From assembly GCA_002381695.1 (NCBI GenBank), contig DFXM01000017.1, forward strand, positions 38,707-86,861: a stretch of 48,155 bases of DNA, written 5' to 3'. Within the stretch, counting starts at the first letter, position 1. Each line of letters starts with the position of its first letter. The notes under the pieces were generated by a model. It saw only the letters and a program-made list of their open reading frames with translations, made no database searches and was not told the DNA's origin. Shown piece by piece: positions 35,315 through 43,339 of the stretch. Source of the DNA: Clostridium sp. UBA4108 (GTDB taxonomy: Bacteria > Bacillota > Clostridia > Clostridiales > Clostridiaceae). A program made the translations under genes and the position numbers.

Positions 35315-35917
35315 TTACACAATTCCAGCTTTTTCGAAGTGCTTACGAAGTAATTTTTTACCCCATAGACAACCTAAAATAGAAGCAGTAACTGTTACAA
35401 TGCATAAGATAATCATCATATGTAAGTTCATGATTTCTAAGCATTGCTTAACAATAGGTAATGTACCTGTAGTTTTGGTGTTATATAATGCTATGTAAGC
35501 ATCCTGCATATATACAAATGGAATATATTCACCAAGGGCATAGCCTAGCATAATAGAAGCGAATCCAGATACAGCTGCTATAAATTTATCTCTTCCTATT
35601 AAATTAAAGAGTAATTCTCCTACAATTCCGCCCACTAAAATTCCCCAAAACATAATGGCTTTTGGTGCCATAGTAATCAGTGTGGAACCCATTAAAGCTC
35701 CACTGATTATGAATACACCCTTCATAGGGGCTTTAGCAATCATAAGCATGAATATAGTACCGCCCACAAGACCTAAAATAATTGGCAGTACTAACAAAAT
35801 AGGAGGAAAGAAACCTATAGTGCATGCTATAATCCAGAACACTACTAATAATAGCGCATTAAAGATTCCAATGGTAATTAAATTTTTTATTGTATTATTT
35901 TTCTTTTTTGTATTCAT
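35315..35917 (-). CDS. MptD family ECF transporter S component
   Basis: A 200-residue integral membrane protein with about six hydrophobic segments, matching the MptD/Trep_Strep family of energy-coupling-factor substrate-binding components. The N-terminus NTIKNLITIGIFNALLLVV and the GEYIPFVYM segment near 135 are typical. S components bind the substrate and dock on a T component plus two ATPases, which are encoded just upstream in the same transcript (13-base gap). The ligand of this family is not firmly known to me; the neighbourhood points to a metal chelate or a small cofactor. Confidence 0.83.
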   Translation of the reverse strand: MNTKKKNNTIKNLITIGIFNALLLVVFWIIACTIGFFPPILLVLPIILGLVGGTIFMLMIAKAPMKGVFIISGALMGSTLITMAPKAIMFWGILVGGIVGELLFNLIGRDKFIAAVSGFASIMLGYALGEYIPFVYMQDAYIALYNTKTTGTLPIVKQCLEIMNLHMMIILCIVTVTASILGCLWGKKLLRKHFEKAGIV

Positions 35918-35930
35918 AAAAAGCTCCTTT

Positions 35931-37448
35931 TTAAAAAATATTTTTCAATAAAACTTTGGAATAATATTCTGATAAAGGTATTTTAGATACAGTATTATCA
36001 TCATCAAAATATAATATGGAATCAAAAGTCTTCAATGCAAACTCATAATCATGAGTGATGACAAAGATACTGCGGTTTTCTTTGGCCAAGCTACGAATAA
36101 TATTGCTAACCTTATTCATATTAATTCCATCCAATCCACTAGTTGGCTCATCAAGAAATAATAAGTTTGTATTATGCATACATGCTATAGCAATAGCAAG
36201 TCTTTGTTTTTGTCCACCGGATAATGTGGCAGGATGACAATCTTTCAACTCATAAAGTTGAAAGTATTTTAGATATTTATCTACTCTTTCTCTTTCCTCT
36301 GCTGAAACAGCAAGTCCTGCAAGCATTTCTTCCATAACATTGGGTGCAAAAAACTGATAATCCACATCTTGCATTACATAAGAGGATTTTTTTATGCGTT
36401 TTCTTTTATTAGTTGATTTTTCATTCAGCAAAATTTTACCTTGTTTAGGAGCTGATAAGCCCATTAAAACTTTTATTAAGGTACTTTTGCCAACACCATT
36501 TCTCCCGATAACACCAATTACCTCTCCTTTATAAGCATCAAAGGAGACGTTGCTCCACAATGAATTGCTTCTATTATATTTAAAAGATAGTTCTTGAACA
36601 CGCAGTAGAGGGGTGGAAAGTTTACATAAATCATTAAATTTGTATTGAGATTTCATTACTTTTAAGTGTTCTAAATCAATTTGTCGCAATCCTTTCTTAT
36701 GAAACCAATCCGAAGATTGATTTATAAATGTTTCTCCTTTAAAGATTTCTTGTATTTTACCTTCTTTCATATAAACAACACGATCAACTAAATTTTTAAG
36801 ATAATAAAGTTTATGTTCTGAAACAATAATAGTGCAGCCTTTTTCTTTTAATATTTTTAAGATTTCATAAAGGGATCTTGTCCCTTCATTATCTAGGTTT
36901 GCTGAAGGTTCATCTAAAACATAAACTTCTGATCCTAATGCATAAACAGAAGCTAAAGCGACCTTCTGCTTTTCTCCACTAGATAAATCAAAGATTTTTC
37001 TTTCCATTAAGGATGAGAGATTTAAACTATCTACAGTTTTGGAAACATTTTCTTGTATTTTATCTGTGGGAACCCCATAATTTTCACTTGGAAAGGAAAT
37101 TTCTGTTTTTACATGCATTGTAAAGAATTGTGAACGTGGATCTTGGAAAACAGAACCAACCTTATAGGACCTGTCTCTTATGGATTCGGTTTTTATGCTT
37201 TGACCACATACAAGACCTTTTCCTTCTAGTTCACCTCTATAAAAAGATGGAATCAATCCATTGATACATCTTGTTAATGTGGTTTTTCCGCATCCGCTTT
37301 CTCCAGTAATAACTATAAATTCTCCCTGTTTTACACTTAGATTTATATCTGTTAAATTTTCTTTATAGCTGCCTTCATAGGTGAAGTAAACATGTTCTAA
37401 GTGAATCACATTCTCTTTTTTCTCTTGAGATATCATTATTTTCTCCAC
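35931..37448 (-). CDS. Double ECF/cobalt-type ABC ATPase
   Basis: A 505-residue protein with two complete ATPase domains in one chain. The first has TGESGCGKTTLTR, LSSGEKQKVALA and VLDEPSANLD; the second has GRNGVGKSTLIK, LSGGQKQRLAIA and FLDEPTSGLD. In most ECF systems these are two proteins (EcfA and EcfA'); the fused form occurs in dedicated group I systems. The frame starts at a GTG at 37457 that abuts AGGAGG; the GTG at 37448, eight bases beyond, is the better start. It lies between the T and S components, giving a complete ECF transporter. Confidence 0.9.
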   Translation of the reverse strand: MEKIMISQEKKENVIHLEHVYFTYEGSYKENLTDINLSVKQGEFIVITGESGCGKTTLTRCINGLIPSFYRGELEGKGLVCGQSIKTESIRDRSYKVGSVFQDPRSQFFTMHVKTEISFPSENYGVPTDKIQENVSKTVDSLNLSSLMERKIFDLSSGEKQKVALASVYALGSEVYVLDEPSANLDNEGTRSLYEILKILKEKGCTIIVSEHKLYYLKNLVDRVVYMKEGKIQEIFKGETFINQSSDWFHKKGLRQIDLEHLKVMKSQYKFNDLCKLSTPLLRVQELSFKYNRSNSLWSNVSFDAYKGEVIGVIGRNGVGKSTLIKVLMGLSAPKQGKILLNEKSTNKRKRIKKSSYVMQDVDYQFFAPNVMEEMLAGLAVSAEERERVDKYLKYFQLYELKDCHPATLSGGQKQRLAIAIACMHNTNLLFLDEPTSGLDGINMNKVSNIIRSLAKENRSIFVITHDYEFALKTFDSILYFDDDNTVSKIPLSEYYSKVLLKNIF

Positions 37449-37474
37449 ATAAATCACCTCCTATTATCCATAAA

Positions 37475-38218
37475 TCATAGAAAAAACTCACTTTTATCCA
37501 TATAAATAAGACTGACTGCAATCAGAATACATATAAAACAATAAATACTATCAATGGTTTGGAAACGGACATCTGAAAGACAAGTACGTTTGTTTGTAGT
37601 ATCAAGACCTTTACAAAGTGATGCTGCAGATAATTCATCCGATATTTTGCTGCTTCTTATCAATAACGGAATAATGAAATTTTCTATAGTTTTCATAGGA
37701 TGAAGTATAATACCAGTTAAGGAAGTATTTAAACCTCTCATTTTTAGGCTAATTCTAACGCAATTTATCTCATATATAATAGTGGGAATATATCTATAAA
37801 CAACAGCAAAAGGTATTATAATTATTCTAGGAATATGCATGTTTTCTAAAGATTTCATCAGCTCATTCATTGGCATTTTATTCAACATAATTGTAAAACA
37901 CATGTAAGCCGGTAATACACGAATAAATAATAGAATAATTAAATTAAACATCATAGTTAAATAAGGAATCTGTAATGTATCTAAGGTTTTATATAAAATT
38001 AATAAAATTATGTACTGCCACATCATCTGAATGGCTTTGTCTTTCATGTTATTGAAAATCATTAAGAAAAGCATCATTATAAAAAGAATAGCTATGCCTT
38101 TATGACTGGAAAGTATAAAACTAACTAATGATACTAGAACTATTTGAAAAATCATTACTCGTCCATCAGGTTTTGTTGCTCTAAATTCAAGTAGTTTTTT
38201 CATAAAAAATTGAATCAC
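37475..38218 (-). CDS. ECF transporter T component
   Basis: A 247-residue transmembrane coupling protein (CbiQ/EcfT family). Several hydrophobic segments fill the first two thirds. The coupling helices that contact the ATPases carry the expected small-Gly pattern: ISLKMRGLNTSLTG near residue 157 and AASLCKGLDTT near 205, equivalent to the two ARG motifs. The start is uncertain: a GTG at 38218 abuts AAAAGGAC, while the ATG at 38203 lies about 15 bases from it. First gene of the T, double ATPase, S, AraC transcript, behind the promoter at 38379-38407. Confidence 0.85.
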   Translation of the reverse strand: MIQFFMKKLLEFRATKPDGRVMIFQIVLVSLVSFILSSHKGIAILFIMMLFLMIFNNMKDKAIQMMWQYIILLILYKTLDTLQIPYLTMMFNLIILLFIRVLPAYMCFTIMLNKMPMNELMKSLENMHIPRIIIIPFAVVYRYIPTIIYEINCVRISLKMRGLNTSLTGIILHPMKTIENFIIPLLIRSSKISDELSAASLCKGLDTTNKRTCLSDVRFQTIDSIYCFICILIAVSLIYMDKSEFFL

Positions 38219-38295
38219 GTCCTTTTCAGAATAGTACTGAGCTGTTGTTTATCATATGCAGATAGTATAATAAGTAATGTTACAGATACTCTGGT

Positions 38296-38309
38296 ATACA
38301 TGCATGTAT
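38296..38309. promoter_or_regulatory. Perfect palindrome in the ECF leader
   Basis: ATACATGCATGTAT is a 14-bp perfect palindrome 78 bases before the T-component start. It may be an operator or a small RNA hairpin; it is not followed by a T run. Confidence 0.4.
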
Positions 38310-38320
38310 CATTAAATAGT

Positions 38321-38371
38321 CTAATATAAACTCTTAAGCTTGTCTGCTCTATAAGGACCATTATGCTCCAT
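38321..38371 (-). CDS. 16-codon mini-ORF in the ECF leader
   Basis: A 16-codon frame reads MEHNGPYRADKLKSLY and stops. It shares M-E-x-x-G-P-x-R-x-D with the frame at 34245-34307, and the DNA match extends upstream through TTGTCTAA. A promoter at 38379-38407 would place transcription start almost at its ATG, so it would be leaderless; alternatively the conserved DNA is an operator for the AraC protein. The remaining 38219-38320 shows only the palindrome. Confidence 0.35.
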   Translation of the reverse strand: MEHNGPYRADKLKSLY

Positions 38372-38378
38372 TTAGACA

Positions 38379-38407
38379 AATATATAAATTGAGAAAAATA
38401 TGAGCAA
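38379..38407 (-). promoter_or_regulatory. Candidate promoter of the ECF-AraC operon
   Basis: On the minus strand TTGCTC (complement 38402-38407) is 17 bases from TATATT (complement 38379-38384). It lies just after the esterase terminator and just before the conserved mini-ORF element. Confidence 0.5.
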
Positions 38408-38417
38408 AAATGGTAAA

Positions 38418-38439
38418 TAAAAAAAGCACCTTAAGGTGC
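38418..38439 (-). terminator. Terminator after the esterase gene
   Basis: GCACCTTAAGGTGC (38426-38439) is a palindrome with a TTAA tip; on the minus strand it is followed by seven or more T residues. Confidence 0.8.
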
Positions 38440-38549
38440 AGTGGAATAAGATGTATGCAATTGTCAGATTATTTAATGTATAAGTAGCATAGCCAGTAAT
38501 ATATTCTTATAAGGCTGAAGCAAATCATTTATTTAAGAAGTAGTCACGA

Positions 38550-39284
38550 TTAAAGCGAAAAAATATATCTAAGAGCCCTACTTATACTAGTAACTACTAC
38601 AGAACCATGATTCTCTTCAGGTGAAATATAGATATCACAGTTATTATTAAAGCTTTTAATTTTATCATATATTTTTTGAGCTCCGTCAACCATATAACCT
38701 TCTTTTTCGCCAACCCCTATAAAAATATTCTTTTCACTATCTTCTAAGTTAGGGAAGTTTAAAAGTTCATAGTCATTCCACCACACTGAGGGACTGAAGG
38801 AAATTATATTTTTATATATATTTGATCCTTTTAATAAATTCCATAATACATAATATCCACTTAAAGAATGACCAATTATAGTAATATTACTTTTATCAAA
38901 GTTAATAGTAGGTTCAATTATTGGTAGAAGCTCTTTTTCTATAAAAGAATTAAAATTCTCACTACCTCCAAGATTATCAGGTATTATAAATTTTCTTTTT
39001 TCATCTACGAAGTATTTTTCTGCTGGAGCTGTAAAGTCTAAAAATCGTTTCTCTTTTTTTTCAAACTCTTGATGAGATATACCTACAACTATTGAAGGCT
39101 TGACTCCAGTTTTAACGTGTACTGGACCTTGTTGTTTTACACAAGATTTAACTATTTCAAAACAGTTTCCACCGTCTAGGACTATTATTAATGGTAAATT
39201 ATCAATTTTAAATTCCTCTGGAATATAGAAATTAATATCATAAAAATTATTAGTATAATTCGATTTTATTTTAAAATTATTCAT
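38550..39284 (-). CDS. Alpha/beta hydrolase esterase, siderophore-esterase-like
   Basis: A 244-residue cytosolic hydrolase of the esterase D/PF00756 family that includes IroE and the bacillibactin esterase BesA. The nucleophile elbow is GHSLSGYYV near residue 140, SFSPSVWWND is a common family block, and the catalytic His is likely in PEENHGSVV near 225. No signal peptide, as expected for an enzyme that opens an imported ferric trilactone siderophore to release iron. It is divergent, by 67 bases, from an AraC gene and the FecCD-type importer, the same grouping as besA-btr-feu in Bacillus. Other ester substrates are possible. Confidence 0.8.
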   Translation of the reverse strand: MNNFKIKSNYTNNFYDINFYIPEEFKIDNLPLIIVLDGGNCFEIVKSCVKQQGPVHVKTGVKPSIVVGISHQEFEKKEKRFLDFTAPAEKYFVDEKRKFIIPDNLGGSENFNSFIEKELLPIIEPTINFDKSNITIIGHSLSGYYVLWNLLKGSNIYKNIISFSPSVWWNDYELLNFPNLEDSEKNIFIGVGEKEGYMVDGAQKIYDKIKSFNNNCDIYISPEENHGSVVVTSISRALRYIFSL

Positions 39285-39351
39285 AAATTAACTCCTTTGT
39301 GCTAAGATTTAAAAATAAGTATAAAATAATAAGAGGTAAAGGTCAATAATT

Positions 39352-40197
39352 ATGAAACAAAATATTAATTGGTTAATTGAATATTTTTCTGAAAATTCTA
39401 TGGAGTTTGTTGATATTTTTAAGAGCAGTTTACCCCCTAAAGAAAAAGATCTTAATAGAAAAACTGCAAAAAATTTATGTGGAATAGTAATACCTGTACG
39501 AGGAGAATGTTCATTTTCTGTAAATGAGAGCAAATATAGTTTAAATAAAAACACAATACTCCACTGCGGGTCAAATATGGATATAAAAGTTGAAACAGAG
39601 AATATGGGTATAGAATACTATGTAGTTCATTATAAAAATATTTTAACTACAGAAAAATTCAAAAACATAGAGCAGGAATCTTTTTACTTAGAAATTGAGG
39701 ACAGGCTATCTCTGCTAAAGTATTGTGAAATTATTAGGGATAGATCATTAAGTCCAGATAATTACTCGAAATTATCCTGTAAAGTTGATTTTATGAATTT
39801 AATAAATGCATTAATAAAAAATGTGAGAGTTTCACAATATAGTGATAAATTGAAATTAGTAAATAAGGGAATTGAATATATAGATAAAAATTACAATGAA
39901 TTAATAACAGTAAGTGAAATATCAGAGATCCTAGAAATAGATAGAAGAAGATTTAGTGACGTTTTTAAAGAAGTTACAGGATTGTCTCCTATAAAATACT
40001 TAACAGAATATAGATTAAAGGAAGCAAAAAGATTATTAAAGTTTTCTTCTTATACAATTTCTGAGATATCTGATATGACTGGATATAATGATTGTTTTTA
40101 TTTCAGCAAAACCTTCAAAAAAAATATAGGAATATGTCCTAGAAAGTATAGAGAAATTAATAATAATGTTACTACAAGTTTCATAACTAAAAAGTAG
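39352..40197 (+). CDS. AraC family regulator, Btr-like position
   Basis: A 281-residue transcription factor. The N-terminal part (about 1-165) has a cupin-like ligand domain (CGIVIPVRGECSFSVNESKY); the C-terminal part (about 180-275) carries two helix-turn-helix motifs, ITVSEISEILEIDRRRFSDV and ISEISDMTGYNDCFYFSKTF. It lies between the esterase (divergent) and the siderophore-binding lipoprotein. In Bacillus the AraC protein Btr activates feuABC when it binds bacillibactin; Btr has a fused binding-protein domain, which this one lacks. Regulation of the flanking genes in response to a chelate is inferred. Confidence 0.88.
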   Translation: MKQNINWLIEYFSENSMEFVDIFKSSLPPKEKDLNRKTAKNLCGIVIPVRGECSFSVNESKYSLNKNTILHCGSNMDIKVETENMGIEYYVVHYKNILTTEKFKNIEQESFYLEIEDRLSLLKYCEIIRDRSLSPDNYSKLSCKVDFMNLINALIKNVRVSQYSDKLKLVNKGIEYIDKNYNELITVSEISEILEIDRRRFSDVFKEVTGLSPIKYLTEYRLKEAKRLLKFSSYTISEISDMTGYNDCFYFSKTFKKNIGICPRKYREINNNVTTSFITKK

Positions 40198-40201
40198 TTC
40201 G

Positions 40202-40262
40202 GCAAAAGTACAAAAAAATATCCTGAAAGTATATTTTACCTTTCATATGATTTTGCTAAAAT
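40202..40262 (+). promoter_or_regulatory. Nested inverted repeats and promoter before the binding protein
   Basis: GCAAAA (40202-40207)/TTTTGC (40251-40256) enclose TGAAAG (40224-40229)/CTTTCA (40240-40245). TTTTAC (40234-40239) and TAAAAT (40257-40262), 17 bases apart, form a weak promoter inside. The arrangement fits an activator-dependent promoter for the AraC protein, or a terminator of its gene. Confidence 0.4.
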
Positions 40263-40273
40263 AATTATGAATT

Positions 40274-40292
40274 GAAAATGATTATCATTACA
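40274..40292 (+). promoter_or_regulatory. Candidate Fur box before the siderophore importer
   Basis: GAAAATGATTATCATTACA matches 15 of 19 positions of the classical Fur box and contains the core AATGATTATCATT dyad. It lies between the -10 element and the ribosome site GGGAGGG, where repression under iron sufficiency is expected. Confidence 0.75.
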
Positions 40293-40307
40293 AATAGGGA
40301 GGGTAAC

Positions 40308-41252
40308 ATGAAAAAATATTTAACATTATTATTATCAATAGTTTTATTTGCAAGCTTAACTGCTTGTTCTACAAAAGATTCTTCAAAAAAAAGTGATGTA
40401 GAAAATAAAGATACAGCATTTACAATAAATTATTTAGGTAAAGAATATTCTTTTGATAAGAAGGCTGAGAATGTAGTTCTTGCAAGTCTAGAAGGAATGG
40501 AAGATGCAGCAGCTTTAGGAGTTGAAGCAGTAGGAGTTTTAGAAGTTGCTGGAGAGGTACCTAAATATTTAGCAGAAGACTTTAAAGGTGCAACTTTAAT
40601 TGGAGATAAAATGAGTCCTAATTCAGAAGTTATATTAGGCTTAAATCCTGATGTTATTGTGGGAAGTTCAAAATTGGGTGAGGAAATCACGTCTAAGTTA
40701 AATAAGATAGCAGTAACATTACCATATTCACACATATCAGCTAACTGGAAAGACAATCTTTTAGCGTTAGCAAATATAACAGATAAAGTAGAAGTAGGTA
40801 ATAAAATAATTTCAGATTATGAAGAAAAAGCTTCAAAGAGTAAAGAAGAAATTTCAAATAAATATAAAGATCAAGATATTTTAGTTATTAGAATTAGACG
40901 TGGATTAATGTATGTATATCCAGCAGATGTATATTTAAATCCAGTTTTATATAATGATTTAGGTCTAAAGATTCCAGAAGTAGTTAATCAGGCAAAAGCA
41001 CAAGCAGAATTAACTATAGAAACTTTAGCAAAAATAAATCCAGATGCGATTTTCTTACAATTTGATGATTCTGAGAATTCAGATACACCTAAAGCTTTAA
41101 ATGAATTATTAGAAAATCCTATATTTAAAAGTATAGAAGCTTCTAAAAATAATAAAGTATTTGTTAATACTGTTGATCCTTTAGCTCAAGGAGGAACAGC
41201 TTGGTCAAAAGTTAGGTTCCTAGATGCGGTTGTAGATAATTTATTAAAATAA
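40308..41252 (+). CDS. Siderophore-binding lipoprotein of ABC importer
   Basis: A 314-residue periplasmic-binding-protein-family lipoprotein (PF01497, FeuA/FhuD type) anchored outside the membrane, capturing a ferric chelate for the FecCD permeases. The signal peptide MKKYLTLLLSIVLFASLTAC ends at a lipobox LTAC, followed by a Ser/Lys linker. The two lobes contain VVLASLEGMEDAAALGVEAV and PDVIVGSS and a late GGTAWSKVRFLDAVVDNL. The frame runs to an ATG at 40272 lying inside the Fur box; GGGAGGG just before 40308 identifies the real start. A hairpin between this gene and the permease may reduce downstream expression relative to it. Confidence 0.93.
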   Translation: MKKYLTLLLSIVLFASLTACSTKDSSKKSDVENKDTAFTINYLGKEYSFDKKAENVVLASLEGMEDAAALGVEAVGVLEVAGEVPKYLAEDFKGATLIGDKMSPNSEVILGLNPDVIVGSSKLGEEITSKLNKIAVTLPYSHISANWKDNLLALANITDKVEVGNKIISDYEEKASKSKEEISNKYKDQDILVIRIRRGLMYVYPADVYLNPVLYNDLGLKIPEVVNQAKAQAELTIETLAKINPDAIFLQFDDSENSDTPKALNELLENPIFKSIEASKNNKVFVNTVDPLAQGGTAWSKVRFLDAVVDNLLK

Positions 41253-41262
41253 CAAAATTATG

Positions 41263-41294
41263 CCAGTCATATAATTATGACTGGATAATTTTTT
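41263..41294 (+). terminator. Intercistronic hairpin after the binding-protein gene
   Basis: CCAGTCATA (41263-41271) pairs perfectly with TATGACTGG (41276-41284), loop TAAT, followed by ATAATTTTTT. It ends directly before the ribosome site of the first permease. It likely acts as a partial terminator or mRNA stabiliser, giving more binding protein than permease. Confidence 0.75.
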
Positions 41295-41306
41295 AAGGGG
41301 ATAAAT

Positions 41307-42314
41307 ATGAAAGGTTTTAATAAAAAGTTTTTATTAATATTTATAATATGTATAGTAGGAATAATTAGTGTGACCATTTTATCTGTTAGTATGGGAACTA
41401 AAGAGATACCAAAAGAAGTCATTTATGATGCAGTATTTAAATTTGATGAAAGTAATGTAGATCATTTAATAATAAAAAATAATAGATTGCCAAGAGCTAT
41501 TGCTGTACTAGTTGTTGGAGGCTTTTTAGCAGTAGCTGGGGCAATTATGCAAGGAATAACAAGAAATTATTTAGCATCTCCTTCGTTAATGGGAGTAAAT
41601 GATGGATCGGCTTTTTTTATTACTATAGCTATGATTTTTTATCCAGGACTTTCAAATGGAAGTTTAATTTTAGTTTCAATAATTGGATCAATAGTTGGAG
41701 CTTTATTAGTATTAGGAATAGGTTCATCTATAAAAAATGGGCTATCACCTGTTAGACTTGCAATTATAGGAACAATAGTAGGAAGTTTTCTAAGCAGCTT
41801 AGGTTCTGCCATTGCAATGTATTTTCAAGTATCTCAAACTATTTCAGCTTGGTATAATACAAAAGTTCATACTGTAAATAATGATTTATTAAAAATCATA
41901 ATACCAATAGGAATTATTGGAATTCTAATAGCAATAATAATATCTAAGGATATTACTATAAGTTCATTGGGAGAAGATATAGCTATCAGCCTAGGGCAAA
42001 GAACAAATATAGTAAAATATTTATCTATGGGAGCAGTAGTATTACTTACAGCGACTTCTGTTGCATTAGTCGGGAAAATTGCTTTTGTGGGATTAGTAAT
42101 ACCTAATATAATAAGAATTTTAGTGGGACATGATTATAAATATATTATTCCTTATTCCTTAATTGGAGGAGCTTTCTTTTTAGGATTATGTGATTTATTA
42201 AGTAGATACATAGAATATCCATTTGAAACACCTATTGGAACTGTAACGGCTATTATAGGAGTCCCTTTCTTTTTATACATGATAAAAACTAAGGGGGGTT
42301 CAAAAAATGCATAA
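41307..42314 (+). CDS. FecCD family ferric-siderophore permease, first
   Basis: A 335-residue permease with about ten hydrophobic segments, FecCD family (FeuB-like). Conserved stretches are NRLPRAIAVLVVGGFLAVAG near 55-74, GAIMQGITRNYLASPSLMGV, and the ATPase-contact loop LGQRTNIVKYL near 225 followed by GKIAFVGLVIPNIIRILVG. It overlaps the next permease by eight bases; the two make the channel of the importer with the downstream ATPase. AAGGGG precedes the ATG. Confidence 0.93.
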   Translation: MKGFNKKFLLIFIICIVGIISVTILSVSMGTKEIPKEVIYDAVFKFDESNVDHLIIKNNRLPRAIAVLVVGGFLAVAGAIMQGITRNYLASPSLMGVNDGSAFFITIAMIFYPGLSNGSLILVSIIGSIVGALLVLGIGSSIKNGLSPVRLAIIGTIVGSFLSSLGSAIAMYFQVSQTISAWYNTKVHTVNNDLLKIIIPIGIIGILIAIIISKDITISSLGEDIAISLGQRTNIVKYLSMGAVVLLTATSVALVGKIAFVGLVIPNIIRILVGHDYKYIIPYSLIGGAFFLGLCDLLSRYIEYPFETPIGTVTAIIGVPFFLYMIKTKGGSKNA

Positions 42315-43329
42315 TAAAAAACTTAAATATTCTTATGTAATAACAATATTCCTTTTGTTAATATTATTAGCTTTTTATTTACATCTAACTAATGGAATGT
42401 TTAATATAAGCGTAATTGAAGTATTTAAAACCCTATTTAATTTAACTGATAATGAAAAATTCAGATTAGTAGTGTTTGAATTTAGACTTCCAAGGATAAT
42501 TATAGCCATATTAGTTGGGATAGGATTATCAATAGCTGGACTTTTTCTTCAAGGAATCACAAAGAATGAATTAGCTGATCCAGGAATATTAGGAATAAAT
42601 TCTGGTGCAGGGGCAGCAGTAATTATATACATGTATTTTGTTAATTTTAATTCATCAGTATCTGATGGAAGTAATTTTTTTAGTATCTTTGCTATGCCTA
42701 TATTTGGATTTATAGGTGGTATTTTGGCAGCAATATTAATCTTATTATTTTCAAAAAATAATAAAAAGATGGATATGCAAAGGCTTATATTAACAGGTAT
42801 AGCAATAAATAGTGGATTCTCAGCTATTTCAATGCTTTTTTCAATGAAAATGAATGCTTCAGATTTTGAGTTTGCAGCTATTTGGCAAGCAGGATCCATA
42901 TATAATGCAAATTGGACTTTTATTTATATGATGCTTCCTTGGATAATAATTTTAGGAGTCTATCTTTACAAGAAAGTTCATTTACTAGATTATTTTCAAT
43001 TAGAAGAGAGTAGTATAGTTAGCTTAGGTATAAATTTAGAGAAAGAAAAAAGAAAATTATTATTTGCGTGTGTTGGGCTAATTAGTTCTTGTGTATGTGT
43101 TGCTGGAAACATAGGATTTATTGGATTAATGTCACCTCACATAGCTAGGCAATTAGTAGGTATAAAGCATAGAAAACTTATGCCAGTAACTGCTTTAGTT
43201 GGAGTTTTTCTTTTAATATTATCAGATTTTATTGCTAAAACTGTTTTTGCACCATCGGAATTAGCTGTAGGAATAGTGATATCTATAATCGGAATTCCTT
43301 ATTTTATATATTTATTATACAAATCATAA
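42307..43329 (+). CDS. FecCD family ferric-siderophore permease, second
   Basis: A 340-residue permease of the same family (FeuC-like). FRLPRIIIAILVGIGLSIAG, GLFLQGITKNELADPGILGI, LGINLEKEKRK and NIGFIGLMSPHIARQLVG mark the conserved membrane and ATPase-contact regions. It overlaps the previous gene by eight bases, with AAGGGGGG as ribosome site, so expression is coupled. Heterodimeric permease pairs are usual for catecholate and hydroxamate siderophore importers. Confidence 0.93.
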   Translation: MHNKKLKYSYVITIFLLLILLAFYLHLTNGMFNISVIEVFKTLFNLTDNEKFRLVVFEFRLPRIIIAILVGIGLSIAGLFLQGITKNELADPGILGINSGAGAAVIIYMYFVNFNSSVSDGSNFFSIFAMPIFGFIGGILAAILILLFSKNNKKMDMQRLILTGIAINSGFSAISMLFSMKMNASDFEFAAIWQAGSIYNANWTFIYMMLPWIIILGVYLYKKVHLLDYFQLEESSIVSLGINLEKEKRKLLFACVGLISSCVCVAGNIGFIGLMSPHIARQLVGIKHRKLMPVTALVGVFLLILSDFIAKTVFAPSELAVGIVISIIGIPYFIYLLYKS

Positions 43330-43339
43330 GAGGTAAAAT

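Noticed and set aside
40272..40307. Upstream ATG start for the siderophore-binding protein
   Set aside because: It lies against the Fur box and would spoil the lipoprotein signal peptide; ATG at 40308 has the ribosome site.
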